DNA of 6,864 nucleotides from Candidatus Hodarchaeota archaeon (GTDB lineage Archaea; Asgardarchaeota; Heimdallarchaeia; Hodarchaeales; Hodarchaeaceae), in NCBI GenBank assembly GCA_016839665.1, contig JAEOTU010000044.1, positions 1 through 6,864 of the forward strand, in the 5' to 3' direction. Positions 1 through 5,865 of this stretch are shown one piece after another. The translations under genes and the position numbers were made by a program. Every line of letters begins with the position of its first letter. The stretch's first letter is position 1. Under the pieces are notes generated by a model. That model saw only the letters and a program-made list of their open reading frames with translations, was not told where the DNA came from and did no database searches.

Positions 1-658
1 CCCCATCAGTAACAGGACACATATCATACAGATGTAACGGATCAGCAATCATAGGATTGTTGAGTTTGGCTTCTCGAGAGGTCAAAATGCCTTCTAATGT
101 GATTTTCTGCTGAATATGAGCAAAAGGGTTCTTCAAAGCGTTTGAATGATTTTTTATGGCAATTCTAGCTAAATCTTCAGAAGTAACACCATATTTATCA
201 AAATATACGCGTGCTAGCATCGCTCCGAGTGCAGGAAATGTAATCCCATAGATATACTCGGCTTCTGGGTGCGACATTGTGGCAATAAAATCAGTTACTA
301 CTGGTCCTGGAGCAACACGCATCTTTTCTCCACCAGTGACCATTACACAATCGTGAATCCCCGAAGCAATAGCCATAAAACCTATTCGCGCGGCTGTTCC
401 TCCTGAAGCTGGGCCGTTCTCAATAGATGCCCCAACTGCAGGGTATAGATTTAGATAATCTATTAAAGCAGAACCTAATGCCGTTTGATTGTTAATTCGT
501 CCTGCTCCCATGTTAGCAACAAATACTGCATCGATCTGATCGGTTCCTGCGTCATCAATCGCTTCTAAAGAAGCTTCGGCCATCATTTCGATGAGAGAAC
601 CATCATAACGTCCCCATTGTCTCCCCATTGCGGCTCCAACTACAGCGACATCACGCAT
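1..658 (-). CDS. Thiolase-fold protein (SCP-x/archaeal thiolase-like), partial, catalytic Cys replaced by Pro
   Basis: An open frame runs from ATG at 658 off the left edge, giving 219 visible codons. The start MRDVAVVGAA, the segment IENGPASGG (residues 79-87), VMVTGGEKM (105-113) and CPVTDG (214-219) match the N-terminal half and linker of archaeal and SCP-x-type thiolases, which make or cleave acyl-CoA C-C bonds in the cytoplasm. Family members normally read (C)(A/G)(S/T)G at the nucleophile. Here the aligned residue is Pro83, so classical thiolase chemistry looks unlikely. Thiolase-fold aldolases lacking this cysteine are known (Ltp2 type, partnered by DUF35 proteins), and a non-catalytic role is also possible. 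The second catalytic region (His and C-terminal Cys) lies outside the window. The start overlaps the end of the GNAT-like gene by 8 nt, so the two are probably co-translated. The family call is firm; the reaction is unknown. Confidence 0.88.
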   Translation of the reverse strand, partial: MRDVAVVGAAMGRQWGRYDGSLIEMMAEASLEAIDDAGTDQIDAVFVANMGAGRINNQTALGSALIDYLNLYPAVGASIENGPASGGTAARIGFMAIASGIHDCVMVTGGEKMRVAPGPVVTDFIATMSHPEAEYIYGITFPALGAMLARVYFDKYGVTSEDLARIAIKNHSNALKNPFAHIQQKITLEGILTSREAKLNNPMIADPLHLYDMCPVTDG

Positions 659-1376
659 TAAACCATTCTTCCTTTGTTTTTCGAGTGATTTGAAATACAA
701 CATCTTCAGGGAGTATAATGTTTTTTTTGCATGTCTCCAACAGGTCTTCTGGGACTGGTCGTTCACCAAAAAGTCGTTCTGGGACCACATACCCTTCCCA
801 ATTTTCCTTTGTTAAACAAAAGCTTGGTACTCCACCCAATTCATGTTCGACTTCTGGACGTGGTTCAAGCCGTAATTCTTCCATCCAACGACGAAATCCG
901 ATCGGTGACTCGGCAACAATGTATACTTCTTCATTTCCGAGGAAAAAATGATTTTCCATCTTCGCAACGAATAAATGAGCCCCAACACGAAGCCCTCTCT
1001 TGAAAGTCATTGTATGAAGACTTATTCCTACTTTAGGATTCACAGTCACCCGACTGTTAACAAGTCCAAGAACTTCTCCAGTATTTCCATCTTGGCCAAG
1101 AAGGACATACTCATCATGAACTCTGTAATTAGTATAGGCTAGGAGTTCTCCCAATATCCGCGCTCCTACAATATCGTAATATTGGAAATCTGATAATTTT
1201 ACAATGTCGTAAAATAACGGAATGATTTGTCTGACTTCGTCTCGGGAGATTTGGCGTACAACCATTTTGGTTCCATCAACTAAATTAATAAATTTAGGAG
1301 GATAGGGTGTATTTTCAGGATTAACTGCATTTTGGGGAGGACGTAGCATTTCTTCATCTACTGACATAATTCTCAT
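651..1376 (-). CDS. GNAT-like acetyltransferase-fold protein
   Basis: The 241-residue soluble protein has no signal peptide or membrane segment. Residues 1-30 form a Pro/Asn-rich leader. From about residue 31 the pattern resembles a GNAT domain: a first strand ending VVRQIS, a long helix over about 46-80, strands around EYVLLGQ and EVLGLVNSRV, a strand followed by RGLRVGAHLF (about 127-136), and an end that includes GFRRWMEELRL (about 160-170). The RGLRVGA stretch sits where GNATs have the acetyl-CoA loop Q/RxxGxG/A, but it is degenerate. Acyl-CoA binding is therefore inferred and the substrate is unknown. The ATG at 1376 was chosen because it opens the frame and has TATA-like sequences 25-40 nt upstream; Met4 and Met10 are alternatives. 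It overlaps the thiolase-like gene by 8 nt, and the pairing with a CoA-dependent fold makes a shared acyl-CoA pathway plausible. Confidence 0.6.
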   Translation of the reverse strand: MRIMSVDEEMLRPPQNAVNPENTPYPPKFINLVDGTKMVVRQISRDEVRQIIPLFYDIVKLSDFQYYDIVGARILGELLAYTNYRVHDEYVLLGQDGNTGEVLGLVNSRVTVNPKVGISLHTMTFKRGLRVGAHLFVAKMENHFFLGNEEVYIVAESPIGFRRWMEELRLEPRPEVEHELGGVPSFCLTKENWEGYVVPERLFGERPVPEDLLETCKKNIILPEDVVFQITRKTKEEWFNA

Positions 1377-1397
1377 CTCGTGTGCATTCGATAAAAC

Positions 1398-1418
1398 AAC
1401 TTATAGGGATTTTTAAGA
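1398..1418 (-). promoter_or_regulatory. Putative TATA region for the GNAT-thiolase unit
   Basis: Read on the minus strand, CTTAAAAATCCCTATAAG lies 25-40 nt upstream of the ATG at 1376. Either AT-rich core (centred near 1404 or 1413) is placed for an archaeal TATA box, giving a leaderless or short-leader transcript. No Shine-Dalgarno sequence precedes this start, which fits leaderless initiation. This is a placement argument only. Confidence 0.35.
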
Positions 1419-1431
1419 GGTTATTAGGGAT
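1404..1431. repeat. Direct repeat TAGGGAT x2, 21 bp apart
   Basis: TAGGGAT occurs at 1404-1410 and again at 1425-1431, each preceded by TTA or TTAT. The 21-bp period equals two helical turns, so a protein could contact both copies on one DNA face. The repeats overlap and flank the predicted TATA region of the minus-strand unit, in the gap shared with the divergent amidohydrolase gene. An operator role is inferred. Confidence 0.35.
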
Positions 1432-1601
1432 AACAAAGACGCTTTTCAGCAATTAAATTCTTTTTCTATATTTTATTGAAGAGATTTTTCCTATCGTATT
1501 CCTAATAAATCAAACCGCATCATAGTAGATAAATGAAGAGAACGTCTTGATGTTCCCATAACTGAAGTAATATCTTTAATAACTCAAGGATGACATAATT
1601 A

Positions 1602-2846
1602 ATGAGCTTAGCAATTGAAAACGCCTTAACGCGAGATGGAAAAGTTGTCAACATTTTAATTGAAGATGGTATCATTCGTGAGATTAAGAAAACGAATGTA
1701 CCAGAAGCTGAACAAACCATTGATGCGAAAGGTTCTTTGGTCACTGAAAGCTTTATTAGTCCGCATATTCACTTGGATAAAGTACTAATTGGCGACATCA
1801 TCGAACCAAACGAGTCAGGAACTCTCTGGGAAGCCATTCAGAAAACTTGGGAAGTAAAACGGAATTACACTGTGGAGAATATTCAAAAGCGTGCGAGTCA
1901 AGTTATCAACCAACAGATCAGGTTTGGGGTGACACACTTTCGAACACATGTTGATATTGATTCGATAGGGAAGTTAATGCCCCTACGAGGGTTGCTTGCA
2001 GTAAAAGAAGCGTATAGAGATATTATTGACCTTCAAATCGTGGCTTTTCCGCAAGAAGGTATATTAAAAGACAATGGAACAGAAGAATTATTATACAGGG
2101 CTATGGACTCTGGTGCAACCCTCATAGGAGGGATGCCTCATAATGAATATATACCAGAGGATTCTAATCGCCATATTGACATCCTTTTTGAGATAGCTAA
2201 GAAGTATAATGTAGATATCGATTCTCACACCGATGAAACAGACGATCCGAACTCCTGTACGTTGCAATATCTTGCAGCCAAAACTATCAAAGAGAATTAC
2301 CATGGAAGAGTAACTGTTGATCATATATGTTCCCTTAGTGCTCAAAACGATTATTATGCTGCCAGGGTCATTGATTTAGTGAAAAATGCTAAAATTACCG
2401 TAGTCACTAATCCTCCAACAAATATGGTTTTACAGGGACGTCTAGACACAGGAGCACAGAGAGTGGGTATTACTAGGGTAAAAGAGCTGCTTGAAGCAGG
2501 TGTTAATGTCACTTGTGGGCAGGATTGCATTAATGACCCGTACTATCCGTTTGGGAATGGAGATATGCTCGAAGTGGCTTTATTGACTGGTCATGCTGCT
2601 AAAATGACCTCTAGTTCTGAAATAAACGTCCTCTATGATATGATAACCTATAATGCTGCCAAGCTGATAGGAATTCCTAACCACAAGTTAGTAGTTGGTG
2701 CTCCAGCCAATATGGTTGTTCTGTCTGGAGTAAAAAATGTACAGGAAGCAATTAGAACCACTCCACAGGGAAGAGTGACTATTAGAAATGGCCAGATTGT
2801 ATCAAAAATCACAACTGAGGAAGAAATATTCTTCGAGGTAAACTAG
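1602..2846 (+). CDS. Cytosine-deaminase-like metal-dependent amidohydrolase (CodA family)
   Basis: The 414-residue cytoplasmic protein has a length close to E. coli CodA and matches it along its whole length. Visible landmarks are HIHLD (metal ligands His55 and His57), RTHVD (114-118), VAFPQEG with Gln151, IGGMPHNE (175-182), SHTDETDD with metal ligand His209 and catalytic Glu212, VDHICSL with His241, NPPTNMVLQGR (270-280), and CGQDCINDPYYPFG (305-318) with metal ligand Asp308. CodA deaminates cytosine to uracil using one metal ion. Here the loop that reads HDD in CodA (312-314) is QDC, so the substrate-side Asp314 is a cysteine (Cys309). Deamination or hydrolysis of a related nitrogen heterocycle is likely, but cytosine itself is uncertain. 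The ATG at 1602 is the first start after an in-frame stop at 1596 and has a weak AAGGATG about 9 nt upstream. The PLC-type gene follows after 92 bp on the same strand. Confidence 0.85.
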   Translation: MSLAIENALTRDGKVVNILIEDGIIREIKKTNVPEAEQTIDAKGSLVTESFISPHIHLDKVLIGDIIEPNESGTLWEAIQKTWEVKRNYTVENIQKRASQVINQQIRFGVTHFRTHVDIDSIGKLMPLRGLLAVKEAYRDIIDLQIVAFPQEGILKDNGTEELLYRAMDSGATLIGGMPHNEYIPEDSNRHIDILFEIAKKYNVDIDSHTDETDDPNSCTLQYLAAKTIKENYHGRVTVDHICSLSAQNDYYAARVIDLVKNAKITVVTNPPTNMVLQGRLDTGAQRVGITRVKELLEAGVNVTCGQDCINDPYYPFGNGDMLEVALLTGHAAKMTSSSEINVLYDMITYNAAKLIGIPNHKLVVGAPANMVVLSGVKNVQEAIRTTPQGRVTIRNGQIVSKITTEEEIFFEVN

Positions 2847-2855
2847 AGAGATAAG

Positions 2856-2907
2856 AAAAATAATAGATTCCGATCGCTTGGCATCGATCAAAAAAATAAT
2901 AAATTCC
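2856..2907. repeat. Direct repeat pair flanking a short inverted repeat, upstream of the PLC gene
   Basis: AAAAATAATAGATTCC (2856-2871) recurs with one mismatch as AAAAATAATAAATTCC (2892-2907), 36 bp apart. Between them GATCG (2872-2876) and CGATC (2885-2889) form an inverted repeat with an 8-nt spacer. The right copy ends just before the predicted TATA box of the phospholipase-type gene. A regulator site or a small local duplication would both fit. Confidence 0.4.
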
Positions 2908-2909
2908 TG

Positions 2910-2917
2910 TTATAAAT
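2910..2917 (+). promoter_or_regulatory. TATA-like box of the PLC-type gene
   Basis: TTATAAAT is centred about 26 nt before the ATG at 2939, the expected distance for an archaeal TATA box driving a leaderless or near-leaderless message. A GGTGGA at 2925-2930 resembles a weak Shine-Dalgarno sequence. It would only matter if transcription begins further upstream, for example by read-through from the amidohydrolase gene. Confidence 0.4.
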
Positions 2918-2938
2918 CAAATATGGTGGAACTACTTA

Positions 2939-4054
2939 ATGAAAATAACAAAGAATCATTCTATTTTAATATTTGTACTATTTTTGACTGTTTTTATAAC
3001 AAATCCTATGTCGTTGACAATTAAACCAGTTAAAGCTTGGAGTGGTGACACCCATGGATGGCTTTCTAAGACTGCTATACGGATGATGCCATCACCATGG
3101 GACACACGATTAACCCAAGAATTAGATTTCTTCCTGGACCATTCTAGAGAACCTGATTCTATTCGTAGCAATCTTGAGGACACTGATCACGTAGGATATG
3201 ATATGGAAGCTCCTAGACATTATGTCGATGCTGACGTCCGACCAGAGCTTTATGGTAATGCAACACACCATCCACAACCACCTTTCAATCGAACATATTA
3301 TCCCAGAGATCCAAGAAAAAGTAGTGATTATCAATTGGGGGTTGCCTGCTGGGCGGTTGAAAATTGGACAAAACAATTGACTGACGATTTAAAGGTGTAT
3401 AATTGGGATGATGATACGATTTTGATGGATATGTGCATGCTGGCTCATTATGTACAGGACTCATGGATGCCATTCCATGACGTTTCCTTCTATGATGGAC
3501 AGAGAGTACCAGCTACTGGAGAACCTGACGCAGGGATGTACTATCAAGGTGGCCAAGACGGTATTCATGGCGAAGTGGAAAATTACATGCTACAACAAAG
3601 AGATCCTGACGCGATTCAAGCGATATTAGATGCTGTTACTGGCGAAGCAAAATATGTTAACCCCTACATGGCTAGTCTTAGAGGGGTCTTATCTGGTGAG
3701 ACTGTTGCCAGACAGCTCCTCGACGTGAAAGATGTACAGGGGTATACATATATGTCCTCGGATTGGCGACAACAAATTTGGGACCAATTTTGTGGACCAG
3801 ATGGAAATTACACAAAACGACTCATCAATGCCAGTATTGAGACTGCAAATGTTTGGTACACTGCGTTTGTGGATGCAGGACTAATCCAAGTTGAAACTAC
3901 TACTACAACCCCTACTACAACAAACACTACCACAGTGACTACAACCACGACAACTGCTGGAGCAACTGATTTTACAGCTCTCGAGCTGATTACTCTTGTA
4001 TCTCTTACAGCTCTAAGCATAACAACTATTATACGGAGAAGAAAATACCTGTAA
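2939..4054 (+). CDS. Secreted, membrane-anchored zinc-dependent phospholipase C / P1-nuclease-fold enzyme
   Basis: The 371-residue protein starts with a Sec-type signal peptide (basic n-region, hydrophobic core about 8-20) with a predicted cut after VKA at residue 33, exposing Trp34. In the PLC/P1-nuclease family the mature N-terminal Trp itself binds zinc. The full trinuclear zinc ligand set can be traced: Trp34, His39, Asp73 (in REPDSIR), His94 (in PRHYVD), His170 and Asp174 (in AHYVQD), His180 (in MPFHD), His210 and Glu214 (in IHGEVE). Glu at the last site, as in Bacillus cereus PLC, favours phospholipase C over the Asp-bearing nucleases. Residues 320-339 are almost all Thr, a likely O-glycosylated stalk. 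Residues 345-365 form a membrane helix, followed by RRRKYL inside the cell. The enzyme therefore probably acts on the outer face, hydrolysing phosphodiesters of lipids or nucleic acids. The substrate is not fixed by the sequence. Confidence 0.88.
   Translation: MKITKNHSILIFVLFLTVFITNPMSLTIKPVKAWSGDTHGWLSKTAIRMMPSPWDTRLTQELDFFLDHSREPDSIRSNLEDTDHVGYDMEAPRHYVDADVRPELYGNATHHPQPPFNRTYYPRDPRKSSDYQLGVACWAVENWTKQLTDDLKVYNWDDDTILMDMCMLAHYVQDSWMPFHDVSFYDGQRVPATGEPDAGMYYQGGQDGIHGEVENYMLQQRDPDAIQAILDAVTGEAKYVNPYMASLRGVLSGETVARQLLDVKDVQGYTYMSSDWRQQIWDQFCGPDGNYTKRLINASIETANVWYTAFVDAGLIQVETTTTTPTTTNTTTVTTTTTTAGATDFTALELITLVSLTALSITTIIRRRKYL
3896..3955 (+). repeat. Low-complexity threonine-codon tract encoding a surface stalk
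   Basis: Twenty codons (residues 320-339) are nearly all Thr, with single Pro, Asn and Val interruptions. Mixed ACT, ACA, ACC and ACG codons show that the selection is on the amino acid and that this is not simple DNA slippage. It links the zinc enzyme domain to the C-terminal membrane helix. Confidence 0.8.
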
Positions 4055-4060
4055 CATTAT

Positions 4061-4084
4061 CTTTCTCCACTTTTTTCTCCTTTC
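4061..4084 (+). terminator. Pyrimidine/T-rich putative terminator after the PLC-type gene
   Basis: A nearly pure C/T tract, including T6 at 4071-4076, begins 7 nt after the stop codon at 4052-4054. T-rich tracts without a stem-loop are the usual archaeal intrinsic terminators. It sits in the 46-bp gap between converging genes. Confidence 0.5.
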
Positions 4085-4100
4085 ATTAGCTCTTTATGTG

Positions 4101-4604
4101 CTATATGAATATATGATTGAAAAAAAAGATTACTATAAACCAACAAATAATCAATAATAATTCAGGAAGAACCCCTGCTTTAGTATGATTGAAATTTGGT
4201 AATCTTGAAAATAATATTGTTCGAATTTTGTTTGCCATAGGGTGCAGATAGTATTTTTTTCCCCACTCAGGTTTATTTTTCTTAGAAGCAATATTGCGTA
4301 GTGTATACCAGTCCCACAAGTCAGGTAGATTTGCAAAAAGCATTCCTAACCAGTAAATCTGGAAAAAAGCAATAATAATAACAAATCCAGTCAAATATAC
4401 AAAAATGTGCCATATGAGCCAAAAATTATCATGAATTCGGTCGGGAGGATGATATGTAAACTTCGCTGTTGCATCTAGTAAGAAATGGGAGCAAAACGCG
4501 ATAATAACGATTAATAAAATTGAAATCCAAGACGACGTGGGAAACAATGCTGTGACAATGAATTGGATTAAAATTCCGGCAATTAGATGGGTAGGGAGTT
4601 GCAT
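4101..4604 (-). CDS. Multi-pass membrane protein with His/Asp motifs, possibly distant YdjM/DUF457-like
   Basis: The 167-residue protein has about four hydrophobic segments (roughly 8-22, 26-46, 62-90 and 146-164). It opens with PTHLIAG and then carries SHFLLDATAKFTYHP (His40, Asp44, His52), RIHDN (His58, Asp59) and ANLPDLWDWY (Asp95, Asp98). THxxxG, LPDxxD and SHxxLD motifs occur in the membrane-bound metal-dependent hydrolase-like family YdjM/DUF457, but here the order of the last two is reversed, so the link is weak and the function unknown. The ATG at 4604 opens the frame, 31 nt after the preceding gene on the same strand, suggesting an operon. A T8 run lies in the coding strand (4127-4120), eight codons before the stop, and could help end transcription since no T-tract follows the stop. 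The CDS is secure; the role is not. Confidence 0.8.
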   Translation of the reverse strand: MQLPTHLIAGILIQFIVTALFPTSSWISILLIVIIAFCSHFLLDATAKFTYHPPDRIHDNFWLIWHIFVYLTGFVIIIAFFQIYWLGMLFANLPDLWDWYTLRNIASKKNKPEWGKKYYLHPMANKIRTILFSRLPNFNHTKAGVLPELLLIICWFIVIFFFNHIFI

Positions 4605-4610
4605 TTTGGT

Positions 4611-4624
4611 TTAACCTTGGTTAA
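4611..4624. repeat. Inverted repeat in the gap between the two membrane-protein genes
   Basis: TTAACC (4611-4616) and GGTTAA (4619-4624) are perfect inverted arms separated by TT, inside the 31-nt intergenic gap. The 2-nt loop is too tight for a stable RNA hairpin, so a DNA-binding site or chance is more likely than a processing stem. Confidence 0.25.
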
Positions 4625-4635
4625 TATGACTCACT

Positions 4636-5199
4636 TTAACTTGAAGCTCGTTGAAATAGATGCCAAATAGCAATTCCTATCCAAAAGATAATTATTACGA
4701 TGAGCAAACCAAATTTCAATGTGGCAAAAATCGAAGTTAGAAAGGGAGAGAACGCTGGAAAACTAGTTGGTGATGTGAGCATCAAAATGAGATTTAAATT
4801 TTCAATAGCATCAAATAAAGCAGCGACAAATGAAACCAAAGTCATGTAAAATCCAACTAGCTGTATTCGTCCAGATAAAAGTCTTCGTGTTAGTAGGAGA
4901 GTCACACCTGCAAAGAATGATGAATACACAATTAGAAAAACGTAATCTACGAGAGTCACATACAATTCTTGAGCAATTAATTCAGGGCCCCAAGCTTGGA
5001 AAATTTGATCTATCTTTGCAACTGTCCAAGCAAATTCCAATTCCATTACGCCGTACGGACTCGCAACTTTCAACGCTTCTTCCACAGGACGCATTAACAG
5101 CCACACAACAATGGTGGCGACTGCAGCTATTACTATTGTTATAATAACAACATTTTGTGAGGGATTCTTTTCTAATTTTCTTATCCACGCATGATCCAT
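4636..5199 (-). CDS. Four-helix membrane protein of unknown function
   Basis: The 187-residue protein has predicted membrane helices at about 17-36, 80-104, 113-141 and 155-178. A roughly 45-residue non-membrane segment between helices 1 and 2 includes PYGVMELEFAWT (48-59) and is probably outside the cell if the short basic N-terminus (KLEKN) is inside. Patterned residues include VDYVFLIVYS (84-93) in helix 2, DAIENL (130-135) in helix 3, and ATLKFGLL (159-166) in helix 4. This arrangement recalls a widespread uncharacterised family of small membrane proteins with a (L/V)D(Y/F)xFLxxYS motif and a DxxEN motif; I cannot name a Pfam entry. Charged residues buried in helices 2 and 3 (Asp85, Asp130, Glu133) suggest a polar cavity or a proton or ion role, which is inference. 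It lies 43 nt after the PhnN-like gene and 31 nt before the next membrane-protein gene. Confidence 0.85.
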   Translation of the reverse strand: MDHAWIRKLEKNPSQNVVIITIVIAAVATIVVWLLMRPVEEALKVASPYGVMELEFAWTVAKIDQIFQAWGPELIAQELYVTLVDYVFLIVYSSFFAGVTLLLTRRLLSGRIQLVGFYMTLVSFVAALFDAIENLNLILMLTSPTSFPAFSPFLTSIFATLKFGLLIVIIIFWIGIAIWHLFQRASS

Positions 5200-5242
5200 A
5201 TCTTCAACTCTTTGGAAAATGGTATGTTTTGTGTTTGAAACC

Positions 5243-5836
5243 CTATTTCGATTTTTGATATAACATTTTCAGATAATCACCTAACTCCTGAACAGCTCTA
5301 TCTAAGTTACCATCGTTCCGAATTACGTTATCAGGAGTAGGTATGTCAATTTTTTCCTGCATTCGGGCTTGTCTTTCTGCAAGATGATTATTAGTTTCTC
5401 TTCCACGAGCTTTAATACGTTTTTCTGCAATTTCGATTTGAACCTCAATCAATACTATTTTCGACTGTGGGTATTTTTTACGTGCGTCACGGAGAATACC
5501 ACGAGAAACGTTTACCAGAACAATTTCTCCTCGTTGAAGTGGGCCTTCCAGAGAAGCACGTGGACATCCATACCAATTATTATAGACAAACCATGATAAA
5601 GCAAATTCACCCTTAGCTTTTCTCTGTAAAAATTCCTCTTTAGACAAATATTGAGAGTCTTCAGTCTTATCAAATGGCCGGGTGATACTTCTCCGCAGAA
5701 TATTGACAGGAATCTGTTCCATCAGGAGAATAGCAGCAGCTTTACGCATCATTGTATCCTTCCCACTCCCTGACTTACCAACAACGAATACTAGCAAGTC
5801 ATTCTCCACTTTATCCTTTGTTGCGTCTGCATGCAC
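5243..5836 (-). CDS. PhnN-like ribose 1,5-bisphosphate phosphokinase
   Basis: The 197-residue P-loop kinase aligns end to end with E. coli PhnN, which phosphorylates ribose 1,5-bisphosphate to PRPP with ATP. Landmarks are the Walker A GKSGSGKD (20-27), RRSITRP (48-54), SKEEF (65-69), GEFALSW (76-82), NWYG (87-90), VLVNVSRGIL (106-115), RGRE (144-147) and NDGNL (174-178). PhnN belongs to the guanylate-kinase-like family, but ALSW, VNVSR and the RGRE/NDG pair favour PhnN over GMP kinase. The frame opens at GTG 5836 after an in-frame stop. GTG at 5809 would leave the P-loop about as close to the N-terminus as in E. coli and has AAAGGAT just upstream, though with only a 3-nt spacer. No C-P lyase gene is visible, so a link to archaeal nucleotide salvage, which produces ribose 1,5-bisphosphate, is more likely than phosphonate use. 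It heads a probable three-gene operon. Confidence 0.85.
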   Translation of the reverse strand: MHADATKDKVENDLLVFVVGKSGSGKDTMMRKAAAILLMEQIPVNILRRSITRPFDKTEDSQYLSKEEFLQRKAKGEFALSWFVYNNWYGCPRASLEGPLQRGEIVLVNVSRGILRDARKKYPQSKIVLIEVQIEIAEKRIKARGRETNNHLAERQARMQEKIDIPTPDNVIRNDGNLDRAVQELGDYLKMLYQKSK

Positions 5837-5865
5837 TTTGCTACCCCATGTGACAAGAGTGATTA

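Noticed and set aside
718..1003. Plus-strand open frames of 77 and 90 codons
   Set aside because: They lie antisense within the GNAT-like gene, have no recognisable domain and no promoter or ribosome-binding signal; the opposite strand encodes a coherent protein.
1425..1442. Sequence starting TAGGGATAAC, like the first half of the I-SceI homing site
   Set aside because: Only the first ten of eighteen positions agree and no intron or homing endonuclease gene is present; coincidence.
1589..1597. Tiny frame ATG-ACA-TAA just before the amidohydrolase start
   Set aside because: Two codons next to a weak Shine-Dalgarno-like site; too short to be a leader peptide with any evidence.
2091..2345. Minus-strand 84-codon frame
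   Set aside because: It lies wholly inside the well-matched CodA-like coding region and resembles no protein.
2872..2896. GATCG/CGATC stem followed by a poly-A stretch as a terminator for the amidohydrolase gene
   Set aside because: The run after the stem is A on the coding strand, not T, and the stem is only 5 bp with an 8-nt loop.
3808..4020. Minus-strand 70-codon frame rich in valine
   Set aside because: It is the complement of the threonine-codon stalk (ACN read as GTN-type codons) and has no independent support.
4830..5144. Plus-strand 104-codon frame
   Set aside because: It is antisense to the four-helix membrane protein gene, with no domain or initiation signal.
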